A stretch of DNA of 56,199 nucleotides, taken from positions 1 to 56,199 of the forward strand of contig JAFVTI010000031.1 of NCBI GenBank assembly GCA_017503325.1, in the 5' to 3' direction. A program made the translations under genes and the position numbers. The stretch comes from Clostridia bacterium (GTDB lineage Bacteria; Bacillota; Clostridia; Oscillospirales; CAG-272). Under the pieces are notes generated by a model, which saw only the letters and a program-made list of their open reading frames with translations, was not told where the DNA came from and did not search any database. Positions 39,117-47,883 of the stretch are shown one piece after another (position 1 is the first letter of the stretch; every line of letters starts with the position of its first letter).

Positions 39117-40406
39117 TTATTCGGGGATCGGGTCGGTTATCGGATTTGCCTGCACACAGGCGTGTCCGTACCATGTTTCCTCTTCAAAGCCGGTCTTGCC
39201 CGGCAGATAGCAAACGGTATAATCGGGGGCTCGGTAATAAGGTGCTGCATCCGAGTCGGGGGGCGTCGGTGGCTGTTCAATGGTGGGGGCATCGCCGCGG
39301 AAAAACACAATTTTCAGGTTCTTGCATTCCGAAAAACCAATGTCGTACATATCGGTTACGGTGGAGGGGATGGTGATGCTGTCAATCGCGGTGCCCGAGA
39401 AGGCCTGACGACCAATTTTGACAAGCCCCTCGTTGAGCGTGATCTGCTCAAGGCTCTTGCAGCCTTCAAACGCAGCAATTTCAATTTCGGTAATTGTGGA
39501 GGGGAGGGTGATTTTTTGCAAATTCTTCATACTCATGAACGCAGCCTCGGGAATGACGGTTATGCCCTCGGGGATCACAAGCTCGGTCATGCCTGAGGAC
39601 CAGAACGCACCGTCGCCCAGAACCCTGACAGAGGAGGGAATCTCCAGGTGCTCCAGGCTACGGCAGCTCATGAAAGCACATTCTTCGATCGTGTGCAGCG
39701 TTTCGGGGAGTGTGATCTCGGTCAATGAATGGCAGCCCAAAAATGCACCGTCTCCAATGACTTCAACATTTTCCGACATTTCAACCGTCTGCAGGTTGAG
39801 GCAAGCGGTAAACGCACCCATGTCGATCAACGTGACCGTGTCGGGAATGACCACGTGCTGCAAAGTCTCGTCTTTGCTGAAAACGTGCTCACCAATCTCG
39901 GTTACGGGAAGTCCGTTGATGGTTTCGGGAATGATCACGGTCTCCATTGTGCCCGTGTAGGCCACGATGCGCATGCTGTTCCCGTCGATCTCAATGGCAC
40001 GGAAGAACGGGTTTTCCGGCACTTGCTCCTCTTGGTCTCCGCGCAGAACGGTAAGCAGGGCGTTCCAGTTGATCTCCCCGCTGTCGGGGAAGATGGTATT
40101 CAGCGCAGCAGGATCAACGCCCAACGCTTCTGCGACGATACCGGAGAGCGGCTGATCGGGCTTGCCGAGCGCTCGGTCAAGCGCCCCGATCATATTGCCC
40201 TTGAATTCGGGGTTTTGCGTGCGGTAATCCTTTGCAAGCGCAAACGCACCCACAACGGGTGTGGCTAATATCAGGATGGCCATCATGGCGGCGACCAGCA
40301 TGACCGCAAAGCCGCGCTTTTTGCGAAACGACACGGGTCTGTCCGCGGCGGCGATGATCTCGGGATCGATCTCGCCAAGTAAATCAAAAAATTTCTGTTC
40401 TTTCAT
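39117..40406 (-). CDS. Membrane-anchored leucine-rich-repeat protein, candidate anti-sigma partner
   Basis: A 429-residue protein with a short cytoplasmic N terminus (about 1-30, MKEQKFFDLLGEIDPEII), one membrane helix (about 33-55), an external linker and seven or so BspA-type leucine-rich repeats (about 165-385), for example LQHVVIPDTVTLIDMGAF and LEHLEIPSSVRVLGDGAF. Its start codon overlaps the sigma factor stop (ATGA), the usual arrangement for an anti-sigma factor. The N-terminal part is the size expected for a sigma-binding segment but is not a recognised anti-sigma domain. The LRR region could sense an external ligand. BspA-type repeats are otherwise typical of surface proteins. Confidence 0.7.
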   Translation of the reverse strand: MKEQKFFDLLGEIDPEIIAAADRPVSFRKKRGFAVMLVAAMMAILILATPVVGAFALAKDYRTQNPEFKGNMIGALDRALGKPDQPLSGIVAEALGVDPAALNTIFPDSGEINWNALLTVLRGDQEEQVPENPFFRAIEIDGNSMRIVAYTGTMETVIIPETINGLPVTEIGEHVFSKDETLQHVVIPDTVTLIDMGAFTACLNLQTVEMSENVEVIGDGAFLGCHSLTEITLPETLHTIEECAFMSCRSLEHLEIPSSVRVLGDGAFWSSGMTELVIPEGITVIPEAAFMSMKNLQKITLPSTITEIEIAAFEGCKSLEQITLNEGLVKIGRQAFSGTAIDSITIPSTVTDMYDIGFSECKNLKIVFFRGDAPTIEQPPTPPDSDAAPYYRAPDYTVCYLPGKTGFEEETWYGHACVQANPITDPIPE

Positions 40407-40963
40407 AGCGTCGTCCACTCTCTATCCAAATAGTTTTTGAGTTTTTGTCTGGTTCTGGAAAGAATTTTCAGAACGTTGTTTTGTGAAGTACCAAAACGCT
40501 TGGCAATCGCAGGCACGCTGTCCGTAAAGAAATAGCGGCGCACGAACACGTGGCGGTCACGCTCGGGCAGGGAATAGAGAAAAGCGTTGATCAGATCCAC
40601 AAAATCCTGCTCTCGCCACTCGTCCTCCAGGGCGTAGTCCGAGGCCGTGATCTCACTGATCTCGTCAAAAGCGACCTCGATCTCTCCGCATCCGCGTTTT
40701 TCGCGGCGTGCAGCCTTGTATTTGTCAAGCGCCAAATTGCGCGTGATCCTGCCAAGATAGGCCTTGAGCACGTTCGGCCTTGCGGGTGGGATGGAGTTCC
40801 AGGTGCGTAGCCACGTGTCGTTGACGCATTCCTCGGCGTCCTGCAGATTTTGCAGAATATTGAGCGCAATACTCGTGCAAAAGCTGCCGTATTTTGCTGC
40901 TGTTTCTGCAATGGCGCGCTCATCCCTTGCATCATACAGCGCAATGATCTGACTGTCCAGCAT
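40403..40963 (-). CDS. ECF-type RNA polymerase sigma factor
   Basis: A 186-residue sigma-70 family factor of the extracytoplasmic-function group. Region 2 is seen in AKYGSFCTSIALNILQNLQDAEECVNDTW, written in parts as the helix DAEECVNDTWLRTW, and region 4 in SLPERDRHVFVRRYFFTDSVPAI with the recognition helix GTSQNNVLKILSRTRQKLK. Regions 3 and 1 are absent, as expected. AAAGGAG is 8 bases before the ATG. It overlaps the LRR membrane protein gene downstream and probably forms a sensing pair with it. Its target promoters are unknown. Confidence 0.9.
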   Translation of the reverse strand: MLDSQIIALYDARDERAIAETAAKYGSFCTSIALNILQNLQDAEECVNDTWLRTWNSIPPARPNVLKAYLGRITRNLALDKYKAARREKRGCGEIEVAFDEISEITASDYALEDEWREQDFVDLINAFLYSLPERDRHVFVRRYFFTDSVPAIAKRFGTSQNNVLKILSRTRQKLKNYLDREWTTL

Positions 40964-41029
40964 TCAAGCGACTCCTTTCGTTTTTGTCCTTCACCCATAA
41001 AGACGACGTTCGCGGTGAATTCTGACACT

Positions 41030-41058
41030 ATTTTAGCAGATTTTTGATCAAATCGCAA
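41030..41058 (-). promoter_or_regulatory. Promoter of the sigma factor operon
   Basis: Minus-strand TTGCGA (41053-41058) and TAAAAT (41030-41035) with a 17-base spacer, so basal expression can use the housekeeping sigma factor. Confidence 0.5.
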
Positions 41059-41164
41059 GAAATTTGTGCCCGGCCTCGGGATGACACTCGGGATGAAAGT
41101 GCACCTCGCTCAGGATGACACTCAGAGGTGAATAAATCAATATGCGAAATTTTTGAAAAATCTC

Positions 41165-41193
41165 TTGCAAAAGGGCACATTTTGTGATATAAT
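41165..41193 (+). promoter_or_regulatory. Promoter of the membrane protein gene at 41269
   Basis: TTGCAA at 41165-41170 and TATAAT at 41188-41193 with 17 bases between. Confidence 0.65.
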
Positions 41194-41268
41194 CATGATG
41201 TATTGTTATGTACAGCAGATTGAATTGCTTTTTTATATTACTATTACCCCGGAAAAGAGGAAGTCATA

Positions 41269-41946
41269 ATGGAAAATCTGAAGAAAAATTTGTCGACCAT
41301 TCTGTTGGTCACGGGCGCTGTATGCTTGCTGATCGCGGTGGTCGTTGCAGTGGTCACGTTTGCAGGTTGGAGCAATAACATCGGCTTTATCAACGTGCTG
41401 TTGCTGTTTGCAGCGCTGTTGTTTGCAGTCCTTGGCGGTTTGGTCATGTATCTGGCCATGATCAGCGCGACCGTGACGCGCCATTTCTTCCTATACGATA
41501 AAGCTCAGGGCAAGAACCTCAGACCCTCTGAGTTGACCTTTGAGATCGTCAATAAGCGCATGACCCACTTCATGGCGCGCATGGCCTCCTCCGAGCGTCA
41601 GGTATGGAGCGTCAACCTCGTGGGCAGCGACGACGAGCGCTTCGGTAAGAATAACGTCTACCGCCCGCTCATGGCTTACAAGATGATCTACGACCTGACC
41701 GAGCACAATCATCCCGATTACTGGAAGCTGTTTGCCAAGGCAGATGCGGCAATCGTTTCCTCGATCTGCGACGCGCTGACCGAGAACGGGGATGCGCAGC
41801 TGGGTGCTACGCTGGTATTTTTGCGTGAGCATCACGCGGACAATATCGACAAGATCAGCCATTTCTTTATGGACAATCGCGCCTATATGCAAAAGCAGAT
41901 GGTCAAATACGTGCTTGCTCACGTGGACAGCATGTATATGGAATGA
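41269..41946 (+). CDS. Membrane protein of unknown function
   Basis: A 225-residue protein with two N-terminal membrane helices (about 9-33 and 40-68) and a cytoplasmic C-terminal domain of about 150 residues, mostly helical, ending DNRAYMQKQMVKYVLAHVDSMYME. I do not recognise the family. AAGAGG lies about 10 bases before the ATG, and a promoter is present. A hairpin with a pyrimidine-rich tail follows at 41954. The next gene starts 69 bases downstream and could be partly co-transcribed. Confidence 0.6.
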   Translation: MENLKKNLSTILLVTGAVCLLIAVVVAVVTFAGWSNNIGFINVLLLFAALLFAVLGGLVMYLAMISATVTRHFFLYDKAQGKNLRPSELTFEIVNKRMTHFMARMASSERQVWSVNLVGSDDERFGKNNVYRPLMAYKMIYDLTEHNHPDYWKLFAKADAAIVSSICDALTENGDAQLGATLVFLREHHADNIDKISHFFMDNRAYMQKQMVKYVLAHVDSMYME

Positions 41947-41953
41947 AGACAAT

Positions 41954-41990
41954 AGGGGCGAGATCTCTCGTCCCTTTCTTTGCTTTTTGA
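41954..41990 (+). terminator. Possible terminator after the membrane protein gene
   Basis: AGGGGCGAGA / TCTCGTCCCT hairpin followed by TTCTTTGCTTTTTG. Confidence 0.5.
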
Positions 41991-42015
41991 TCCTTATGAT
42001 CGGTAGGAGGTTTTT

Positions 42016-42720
42016 ATGTTTCGCATCAAAGTAGCAGACGTTTGTATTGAAATAGATAATCGTTACGGCTTTGTTGAGGACGTTTGCCGTGATTATATCG
42101 TAAAAGGGGAGTGCATCCCCGCCTTTCGCGTGCAGATCTCGAGCGACGAGGTGCACAGAATGCTCTCGGGTGCTACCTGGAATCTGACCGCGCCCATGGC
42201 GGAAAGCTATCTGATCAACCGAGCGCTCTGCCGCAAAATGGCCGAGTTTGACGCGTACCTGTTCCATTCCGCGGTCATTACCTATGGCGGCAAGTGCATT
42301 GCCTTTTCGGGCAAGAGAGGCACGGGCAAGAGCACGCACGTAGGCCTTTGGAAAGATAAATTCGGCAAGGATGTGACCGTGATCAACGGCGACAAGCCCT
42401 TGCTTGCGCTGAGAAACGGGCAGCTGATCGCCTACGGTACACCCTGGTGCGGCAAGGAGGGCTGGCAGACCAATACCTCGGCGCGTCTGGACGCCGTCGT
42501 GTTTTTGGAGCAGGCCAAGACCAACGCGATTACACCCATTGATAAAGAAACCTTTACGCACAAGATCAGCGAGCAGATCCTGCCGCCCGCAAACCACGAA
42601 ATGGCGGACAGATTTGCAGAGCTTTTGCATCACACGGTCAAAAACGTGCCCGCTTACGTGCTCTCGTGCAATATGAGCACGACGGCGGTGGATACTGTGG
42701 TCAGGGAGCTTTATAAGTGA
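42016..42720 (+). CDS. HPr-kinase/PEPCK-like P-loop protein
   Basis: A 234-residue protein whose core resembles the kinase domain of HprK and PEP carboxykinases: LFHSAVITYGGKCIAFSG, the P-loop SGKRGTGKST (about residues 97-106), INGDKPLLA with the acidic Walker-B-like Asp, and GTPWCGKEGWQ. Such orphan HprK-like proteins occur near PqqD-type or lasso-peptide genes, but none are present here. It lacks the N-terminal domain of true HprK and probably phosphorylates a small molecule or another protein (inference). GGAGG is 6 bases before the ATG. It ends at a clear terminator. Confidence 0.7.
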   Translation: MFRIKVADVCIEIDNRYGFVEDVCRDYIVKGECIPAFRVQISSDEVHRMLSGATWNLTAPMAESYLINRALCRKMAEFDAYLFHSAVITYGGKCIAFSGKRGTGKSTHVGLWKDKFGKDVTVINGDKPLLALRNGQLIAYGTPWCGKEGWQTNTSARLDAVVFLEQAKTNAITPIDKETFTHKISEQILPPANHEMADRFAELLHHTVKNVPAYVLSCNMSTTAVDTVVRELYK

Positions 42721-42731
42721 GAAAAATATAC

Positions 42732-42760
42732 AAAGTCACCTCGATCCGGGGTGACTTTTT
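42732..42760 (+). terminator. Terminator after the HprK-like gene
   Basis: AAAGTCACC / GGTGACTTT stem with a CGATCCGG loop and a T run. Confidence 0.85.
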
Positions 42761-42784
42761 CTGTATTTTAATTGAAGTTATTTC

Positions 42785-42813
42785 TTGACAATGGTAGTGG
42801 AATGTGCTACAAT
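42785..42813 (+). promoter_or_regulatory. Promoter of the Na+-pump decarboxylase operon
   Basis: TTGACA at 42785-42790 and TACAAT at 42808-42813, 17-base spacer, followed by a leader of about 75 bases. Confidence 0.75.
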
Positions 42814-42896
42814 AATATTAAACTGGCGGAGAATTGGTTCTTGTGAAAAAACAAGGCGTTTTTCGCCGCAATTCTGGCAACATGGAGGACTTCCGA

Positions 42897-44216
42897 ATGG
42901 AAAGAACGCAAACCAAAGGCAATGCAAAGATCGCGCTTTTGTTTGATGCGGGCACCTTTGTGGAAACGGGTGCTTATATCAAGCGCGCAGGCTGCGCCGA
43001 GGAATTTGAAGGCGTGATCTGCGGCTACGGCTCTGTGGACGGAAAGCTTGCTTTTGCTTTCGTGCAGGACGGTGACCGCATGAAGGGCGCATTTGACGCA
43101 ACGGGCGCGAAAAAGATCTCCGCGCTCTACAAAATGGCCAAGGCTGCAGGCGCACCCGTCATTGGTGTATTTGACAGCGCAGGCGCACTGGTGCCCGAGG
43201 GCTCCGGTGTATTGTCTGCTTACGGCGAGCTGCTGGCAGAGATCTCTGCGGCATCCGGCATCATTCCCCAGATCAGCGTGATCGTGGGCAATTGCTCGGG
43301 TCTTGGCGCAGTTGCTGCAGGCATGTTTGATTTCAAGATCGCGGCAGATACCGCAAACGTATATCTCTCGTCCGATGCAAAGGGCACAGATATCGCGGAT
43401 ATTGCATGCGCTGACGAGGCAGAGGCATTTGCATCGGCAAGAAAGCTGATTGGCATGCTGCCTGCCAATAACCGTGACGTGGCTTGCACCCCCTGTACCG
43501 ACACGCCCGAGCGTGCGGTTGTTGCAAACGTAGCAGATACCGCAGCATTGGTGTCTGACGTCTGCGACGCTGACAGCGCTCTGCTGTTGGGCGGTGCACA
43601 CAAGGACGGCATGCTGACCTACCTTGCAAGCATTGGCGGTGTGGTTTGCGGCATCGTTGCCACCGACCGCGCACAGAATGGCGGTAAGCTGACCGAAAAG
43701 GGCGCACGCCGTGCCGCAAAGTTGGTCAATTTCTGCGATTGCTTCCATATTCCTGTTGTCACGCTGGTAGACAGCGACGGCATTGACCCGAAGTGCGCAT
43801 CCTGCGGCGTCAAGGCGTACGGCCTGCTGTCGGGCGCGTATGCATCCGCTGCTTGCGCAAAGGTTACCGTTGTGACCGGCAACGCATTCGGCGCACCCTT
43901 CGTGCTGCTGGGCAGCCGCGCACAGGGCGCAGACCTCGTGCTGGCGCTGACCGACGCAAAGATCAGCCCCATGACGCCCGCTGCAGCAGTCGCATTCCTG
44001 TATAACGACGAGATCACCGCGAATAAGTCCAGAGCCGAGGTAGAGGCCGAGTATCTTGCAACCCGTGCAAGTGCGGTTGCCGCGGCTGAGAAGGGCGATA
44101 TTGACGATATCGTACCCGCAGAGGAGCTGCGCGCAAGACTTTGCGCAGCACTTTACATGCTGGATTCCAAGGCTGACGGCGCACCCCTCCGTAGACATGC
44201 CAATCTGCCTCTGTAA
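42897..44216 (+). CDS. Acyl-CoA carboxyltransferase subunit (MmdA/12S-like)
   Basis: A 439-residue cytoplasmic protein of the crotonase-fold carboxyltransferase family (methylmalonyl-CoA or glutaconyl-CoA decarboxylase alpha, transcarboxylase 12S). It moves CO2 between an acyl-CoA and biotin. Visible parts are LLFDAGTFVETGAY, the first oxyanion region VFDSAGALVPEGSG, GNCSGLGAVAAGMFD, and in the second half VTLVDSDG and VTGNAFGAPFVLLGSR. It is shorter than the usual 500-plus residues, mainly at the N terminus. The ATG at 42897 follows GGAGG by 8 bases. Acyl-CoA specificity is not certain. It is first of a five-gene operon that has no biotin carboxylase, so it decarboxylates or transfers rather than fixes CO2. 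Confidence 0.85.
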   Translation: MERTQTKGNAKIALLFDAGTFVETGAYIKRAGCAEEFEGVICGYGSVDGKLAFAFVQDGDRMKGAFDATGAKKISALYKMAKAAGAPVIGVFDSAGALVPEGSGVLSAYGELLAEISAASGIIPQISVIVGNCSGLGAVAAGMFDFKIAADTANVYLSSDAKGTDIADIACADEAEAFASARKLIGMLPANNRDVACTPCTDTPERAVVANVADTAALVSDVCDADSALLLGGAHKDGMLTYLASIGGVVCGIVATDRAQNGGKLTEKGARRAAKLVNFCDCFHIPVVTLVDSDGIDPKCASCGVKAYGLLSGAYASAACAKVTVVTGNAFGAPFVLLGSRAQGADLVLALTDAKISPMTPAAAVAFLYNDEITANKSRAEVEAEYLATRASAVAAAEKGDIDDIVPAEELRARLCAALYMLDSKADGAPLRRHANLPL

Positions 44217-44231
44217 ATAGGGGAGGGCAAT

Positions 44232-44759
44232 ATGGATCGTACATTTTTGAAAAGAGCCTTGCTGCTTGTGCTGTGCGTGCTCTTTGTCGGCAGCTTGCTG
44301 ACGCTTGGCATTGCAGCCACCGAGCAAGCCACAGAGCTCGAGGTCACGGTACAGGCGAGCAAGAATCCCACAAACGAGGAGCTTGGCGGCTTTTTCTCTG
44401 CACAGAGAATCGAGTATGCAATTACGGTGACGCTGCAGGGCATGCTGATGATTTTTGCCGTGCTGGCACTGCTGTGGGGTGTGGTCGCCATCTTCAAGGT
44501 GGTGCTGCACGATATCCCCGAAAAGAGAGCTGCCAAGAAGCAGGCACTCTCGGCAGCCGTTGCCGAAGCGGCAGCTCCCGCAGAGCAGCCCGCAGAGATT
44601 GCTCCCATCGCAGACGAGGACGAGGGCGAGATCGTAGCTGCCATCACAGCAGCCATTGCCGTGATGCTGCAGAGCGAAGAATACAAGGGTCAATTTGAAA
44701 GCGGATTTCGCGTCGTGTCCTTTACGCGTAAGGGCGGCGCATGGAACAAAGAAAACTGA
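44232..44759 (+). CDS. OadG-like gamma subunit of Na+-pumping decarboxylase
   Basis: A 175-residue membrane subunit. An N-terminal hydrophobic helix (about 8-29) looks like a signal sequence; a second helix (about 64-90, ITVTLQGMLMIFAVLALLW) is the conserved OadG anchor. A charged Ala/Glu-rich linker follows, then a C-terminal IVAAITAAIAVMLQSEEYK tail. OadG-type subunits hold the alpha and beta parts of the pump together. AGGGGAGGG precedes the ATG and the gene begins 15 bases after the carboxyltransferase. Confidence 0.8.
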   Translation: MDRTFLKRALLLVLCVLFVGSLLTLGIAATEQATELEVTVQASKNPTNEELGGFFSAQRIEYAITVTLQGMLMIFAVLALLWGVVAIFKVVLHDIPEKRAAKKQALSAAVAEAAAPAEQPAEIAPIADEDEGEIVAAITAAIAVMLQSEEYKGQFESGFRVVSFTRKGGAWNKEN

Positions 44760-44780
44760 GAAAGGGTTTGGTAGAATATC

Positions 44781-45149
44781 ATGAAAAGATTTACAGTAAC
44801 AGTAAACGGAACGGCGTATGACGTCGTTGTAGAAGAGGTCAGCGAGGGCGCAGCTCTCGCACAGGCACCCGCAGCCCCCAAGGCAGCACCTGCTCCCAAG
44901 GCAGCTCCCGCACCCAAGGCAAGCGGCGCACAGGGCAGCGTACAGATCAAGTCTCCCATGCCCGGTAACGTTCTCAAGGTCAACGTCAAGGTTGGCGATA
45001 AGGTAGGCAAGGACACGGTCGTTGCAGTGCTTGAGGCTATGAAGATGGAAAACGAGATCTTTGCAGGCCAGGATGGCACCATTGCATCGGTTGAGGTTGC
45101 GCAGGGCGCATCCGTGACTGCTGATCAGGTACTGATCACCATGAACTAA
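44781..45149 (+). CDS. Biotin carrier protein of the decarboxylase complex
   Basis: A 122-residue protein: a short N-terminal beta segment, a flexible Ala/Pro/Lys linker (about 26-50) made of APKA-type repeats, and a biotinyl domain (about 53-122) with the signature EAMKMENE, where Lys88 carries biotin. It shuttles CO2 between the carboxyltransferases and the membrane subunit. As the only biotin domain in the operon, it is probably shared by both transferases. Confidence 0.93.
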   Translation: MKRFTVTVNGTAYDVVVEEVSEGAALAQAPAAPKAAPAPKAAPAPKASGAQGSVQIKSPMPGNVLKVNVKVGDKVGKDTVVAVLEAMKMENEIFAGQDGTIASVEVAQGASVTADQVLITMN

Positions 45150-45168
45150 ACCCGAAAGGAACGATATT

Positions 45169-46401
45169 ATGCTTGACAGTTTGTTGGAATTTCTGACAGG
45201 CACGGGTATCTGGCAGCTGTTCTTTGACGCGGTCGAGTCCGGCGGACTCTTTACGGTCGCGGGAAGTGCATGGGCGTTTGACTGGGGCTGCTGGCAAACG
45301 CTGGTCATGCTGCTGATCTCCTTTGTGCTGATCTATCTGGCCATCGGTCAGAAGTTCGAGCCCCTGCTGCTTTTGCCGATCGCGATCGGTATGCTGCTGA
45401 CCAACCTGCCGGGTGCGGGCATGTTCCATCTCGATTTCTTTATTGCGGATTCGATCGATTACATGCATATTTTGCACCATGGCGGATTGCTTGACCTTCT
45501 GTATCTTGGCGTAAAGCTGGGTATTTACCCTTGTCTGATCTTTATCGGCATCGGTGCGATGACCGATTTTACCCCCTTGATCGCAAATCCCAAGAGCCTA
45601 CTTATCGGTGCGGGTGCACAGCTTGGCGTGTTCGTTGCCTTTTCAGCCGCATTGCTTTCGGGCATGTTCGGCCTGGAGGCAGCCGCATCCATCGGTATTA
45701 TCGGCGGTGCGGACGGCCCGACGGCGATCACGGTAACCAAATCGCTTGCTCCCTCGCTGCTTGGCGCAATCGCGATTGCAGCGTACAGCTACATGGCACT
45801 CATCCCCATGATCCAGCCGCCCTTTATGCGTCTTTTGACCACCGAAAAGGAGCGCAAGATCAAAATGACCAACCTGCGTAAGGTTTCGCAGCTGGAGAAG
45901 ATCCTGTTCCCGGTCGTTGTTACGGTCGTGGTCGGATTGGTTGTACCCGATGCGCTGACGCTGATCGGTTGCTTGATGTTCGGTAATCTGCTCAACGTGT
46001 GCGGCGTGACCGAGCGTCTTTCCAAGACGGTGCAGAACGAGCTGATGAATATTGTTACGGTATTTTTGGGCATCAGCGTAGGTGCTACGGCAAGTGCTGC
46101 AAACTTTTTGCGCTTTGAAACGCTGCTGATCATCTTCTGCGGTCTTGTAGCATTCTGCATTTCCACCTGCGGCGGTCTGATCACCGCAAAGATCATGAAC
46201 TGGATCACGGGCGGCAAGATCAACCCGCTGATCGGCTCTGCGGGCGTTTCTGCCGTGCCTATGGCAGCGCGCGTCGCTCAGATCGAGGGTCAGAAGGCTG
46301 ATCCCTCCAACTTCCTTCTCATGCACGCCATGGGACCCAACGTTGCGGGCGTTATCGGCTCTGCAGTCGCGGCAGGCGTATTCCTGTCCATGTTCGGATA
46401 A
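45169..46401 (+). CDS. oadB: Na+-translocating decarboxylase beta subunit
   Basis: A 410-residue integral membrane protein with about ten hydrophobic segments. It decarboxylates carboxybiotin and couples this to Na+ export. The conserved [20 protein letters not shown] stretch contains the Asp required for Na+ movement in Klebsiella OadB (Asp203); [10 protein letters not shown] and the C-terminal [15 protein letters not shown] motif also match. AAAGGA lies before the ATG, and the gene follows the biotin carrier by 19 bases. It would drive a Na+ gradient usable for ATP synthesis or transport. Confidence 0.95.
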   Translation: MLDSLLEFLTGTGIWQLFFDAVESGGLFTVAGSAWAFDWGCWQTLVMLLISFVLIYLAIGQKFEPLLLLPIAIGMLLTNLPGAGMFHLDFFIADSIDYMHILHHGGLLDLLYLGVKLGIYPCLIFIGIGAMTDFTPLIANPKSLLIGAGAQLGVFVAFSAALLSGMFGLEAAASIGIIGGADGPTAITVTKSLAPSLLGAIAIAAYSYMALIPMIQPPFMRLLTTEKERKIKMTNLRKVSQLEKILFPVVVTVVVGLVVPDALTLIGCLMFGNLLNVCGVTERLSKTVQNELMNIVTVFLGISVGATASAANFLRFETLLIIFCGLVAFCISTCGGLITAKIMNWITGGKINPLIGSAGVSAVPMAARVAQIEGQKADPSNFLLMHAMGPNVAGVIGSAVAAGVFLSMFG

Positions 46402-46419
46402 GAAAGGGAATTAGATATT

Positions 46420-47817
46420 ATGGCACAACTCAAAATTACAGAAACAGTATTGCGTGACTCTCACCAGTCACTCATTGCGACCAGAATGACCACCGAGGAA
46501 ATGCTTCCCATTCTGGAGCAGATGGATAAAGTGGGCTACCACTCCCTGGAAGCATGGGGCGGCGCAACCTTTGATTCCTGCATGCGCTACCTCAACGAGG
46601 ACCCTTGGGAAAGACTGCGCACCATTCGCGCACACGTCAAGAACACCAAGCTGCAGATGCTGTTCCGTGGACAGAATATTCTGGGCTACCGTCACTATTC
46701 GGACGACGTGGTCGAATACTTTGTACAGAAGTGCATTGCAAACGGTATTGATATCATTCGAATCTTTGACGCACTCAACGATCCCCGTAACTTGAAGACC
46801 GCGATCGACGCAACCAAGCGCGAGGGCGGCCACGTGCAGGCAGCGTTCAGCTATACCACCGGCCCTGTGTATACCATGGAGTATTACGCCAAGTATGCAA
46901 AGCAGCTGGAGGAGATGGGCGCGGACTCGATCTGCATTAAGGATATGGCAGGCTTGCTCAGACCCTACGACGCTTACGAGCTGGTCAAAACGCTCAAGGA
47001 AAGCACCAGTCTGCCCGTGCAGCTGCACACCCACTATACCGCAGGACTTGCTTCCATGACCTTGCTCAAGGCAGCAGAGGCAGGCGTGGACGTGGTGGAC
47101 ACCGCAATTTCTCCCATGGCAATGGGTACCTCGCAGCCTCCCACAGAGGCATTCGTGGCAGCCGTGCAGGGAACACCCTACGATACCGGCCTTGATCTTG
47201 CAGAGCTGAATAAGATCTCCAAGCACTTCGCACCTCTGCGTGAGAAGTACCTGGCATCGGGTCAGCTCAATCCCAAGGCTCTGGCAGTTGACGTCAACGC
47301 GCTTCTTTACCAGGTGCCCGGCGGTATGCTGTCCAACCTGATGAAGCAGCTGGCGGATGCAGGCAGATCGCATCAGTTGACCGAGGTGCTTGAAGAAGTA
47401 CCGCGCGTCAGAGCAGACGTCGGTTATCCTCCTCTGGTCACTCCTTCGTCTCAGATCGTGGGTACGCAGGCAGTATATAACGTGATCATGGGTCAGCGTT
47501 ACAAGACGGTCACCAAGGAATTCAAGGACATCGTGCTTGGCAAGTACGGCAAGACTCCCATGGAGATCGACCCCGCATTTGCAAAGAGCATCGTGGGTGA
47601 CGCAAAGCGCATTGATTACAGACCCGCGGACGACCTTGCTCCCGAGCTGGAGGCAATTCGCGCGCGCATTCCCGCAGGACTTGTGGAGCAGGACGAGGAC
47701 GTATTGTCCTATGCGCTGTTTGAGCAGATCGCACTCAAGTTCTTTGAGTACAGAAAGAACCGGAAGTACGGCGTGGACGCAAACGCCGACAAGGCAAACG
47801 GCATCCATACCGTGTAA
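46420..47817 (+). CDS. oadA: Oxaloacetate/pyruvate carboxyltransferase subunit (OadA/5S-like)
   Basis: A 465-residue TIM-barrel carboxyltransferase that transfers CO2 between oxaloacetate or pyruvate and biotin. Metal and active-site residues are present: Asp13 in LRDSHQS, the carboxylated Lys174 in CIKDMAG, and His203/His205 in LHTHYTAG. A C-terminal helical domain follows, but the biotinyl domain found in many OadA proteins is absent, being supplied by the separate carrier gene. AAAGGG precedes the ATG. With an acyl-CoA transferase in the same operon, the complex may act as a Na+-linked transcarboxylase. Confidence 0.93.
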   Translation: MAQLKITETVLRDSHQSLIATRMTTEEMLPILEQMDKVGYHSLEAWGGATFDSCMRYLNEDPWERLRTIRAHVKNTKLQMLFRGQNILGYRHYSDDVVEYFVQKCIANGIDIIRIFDALNDPRNLKTAIDATKREGGHVQAAFSYTTGPVYTMEYYAKYAKQLEEMGADSICIKDMAGLLRPYDAYELVKTLKESTSLPVQLHTHYTAGLASMTLLKAAEAGVDVVDTAISPMAMGTSQPPTEAFVAAVQGTPYDTGLDLAELNKISKHFAPLREKYLASGQLNPKALAVDVNALLYQVPGGMLSNLMKQLADAGRSHQLTEVLEEVPRVRADVGYPPLVTPSSQIVGTQAVYNVIMGQRYKTVTKEFKDIVLGKYGKTPMEIDPAFAKSIVGDAKRIDYRPADDLAPELEAIRARIPAGLVEQDEDVLSYALFEQIALKFFEYRKNRKYGVDANADKANGIHTV

Positions 47818-47824
47818 ATGATTG

Positions 47825-47858
47825 AAAAGGGCAGAGACGAGCGTCTCTGTCCTTTTTT
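47825..47858 (+). terminator. Terminator of the decarboxylase operon
   Basis: AAAAGGGCAGAGAC / GTCTCTGTCCTTTT stem with a GAGC loop and T run. Confidence 0.85.
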
Positions 47859-47883
47859 ACCCTACGGACATCCGTATTCTCAC

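Larger units (their letters stand above)
40964..41268. other. Divergent intergenic region with two promoters and decayed repeat
   Basis: These 305 bases hold a minus-strand promoter at 41030-41058, a plus-strand promoter at 41165-41193 and, between them, short GGATGACACTC repeats related to the element at 34399-34536. No gene was seen. Confidence 0.6.

Noticed and set aside
42807..45308. Minus-strand open frame of 833 codons opposite the decarboxylase operon
   Set aside because: It lies entirely antisense to clear genes, is rich in Cys and His as expected from the complementary codons, and has no ribosome-binding site or domain.
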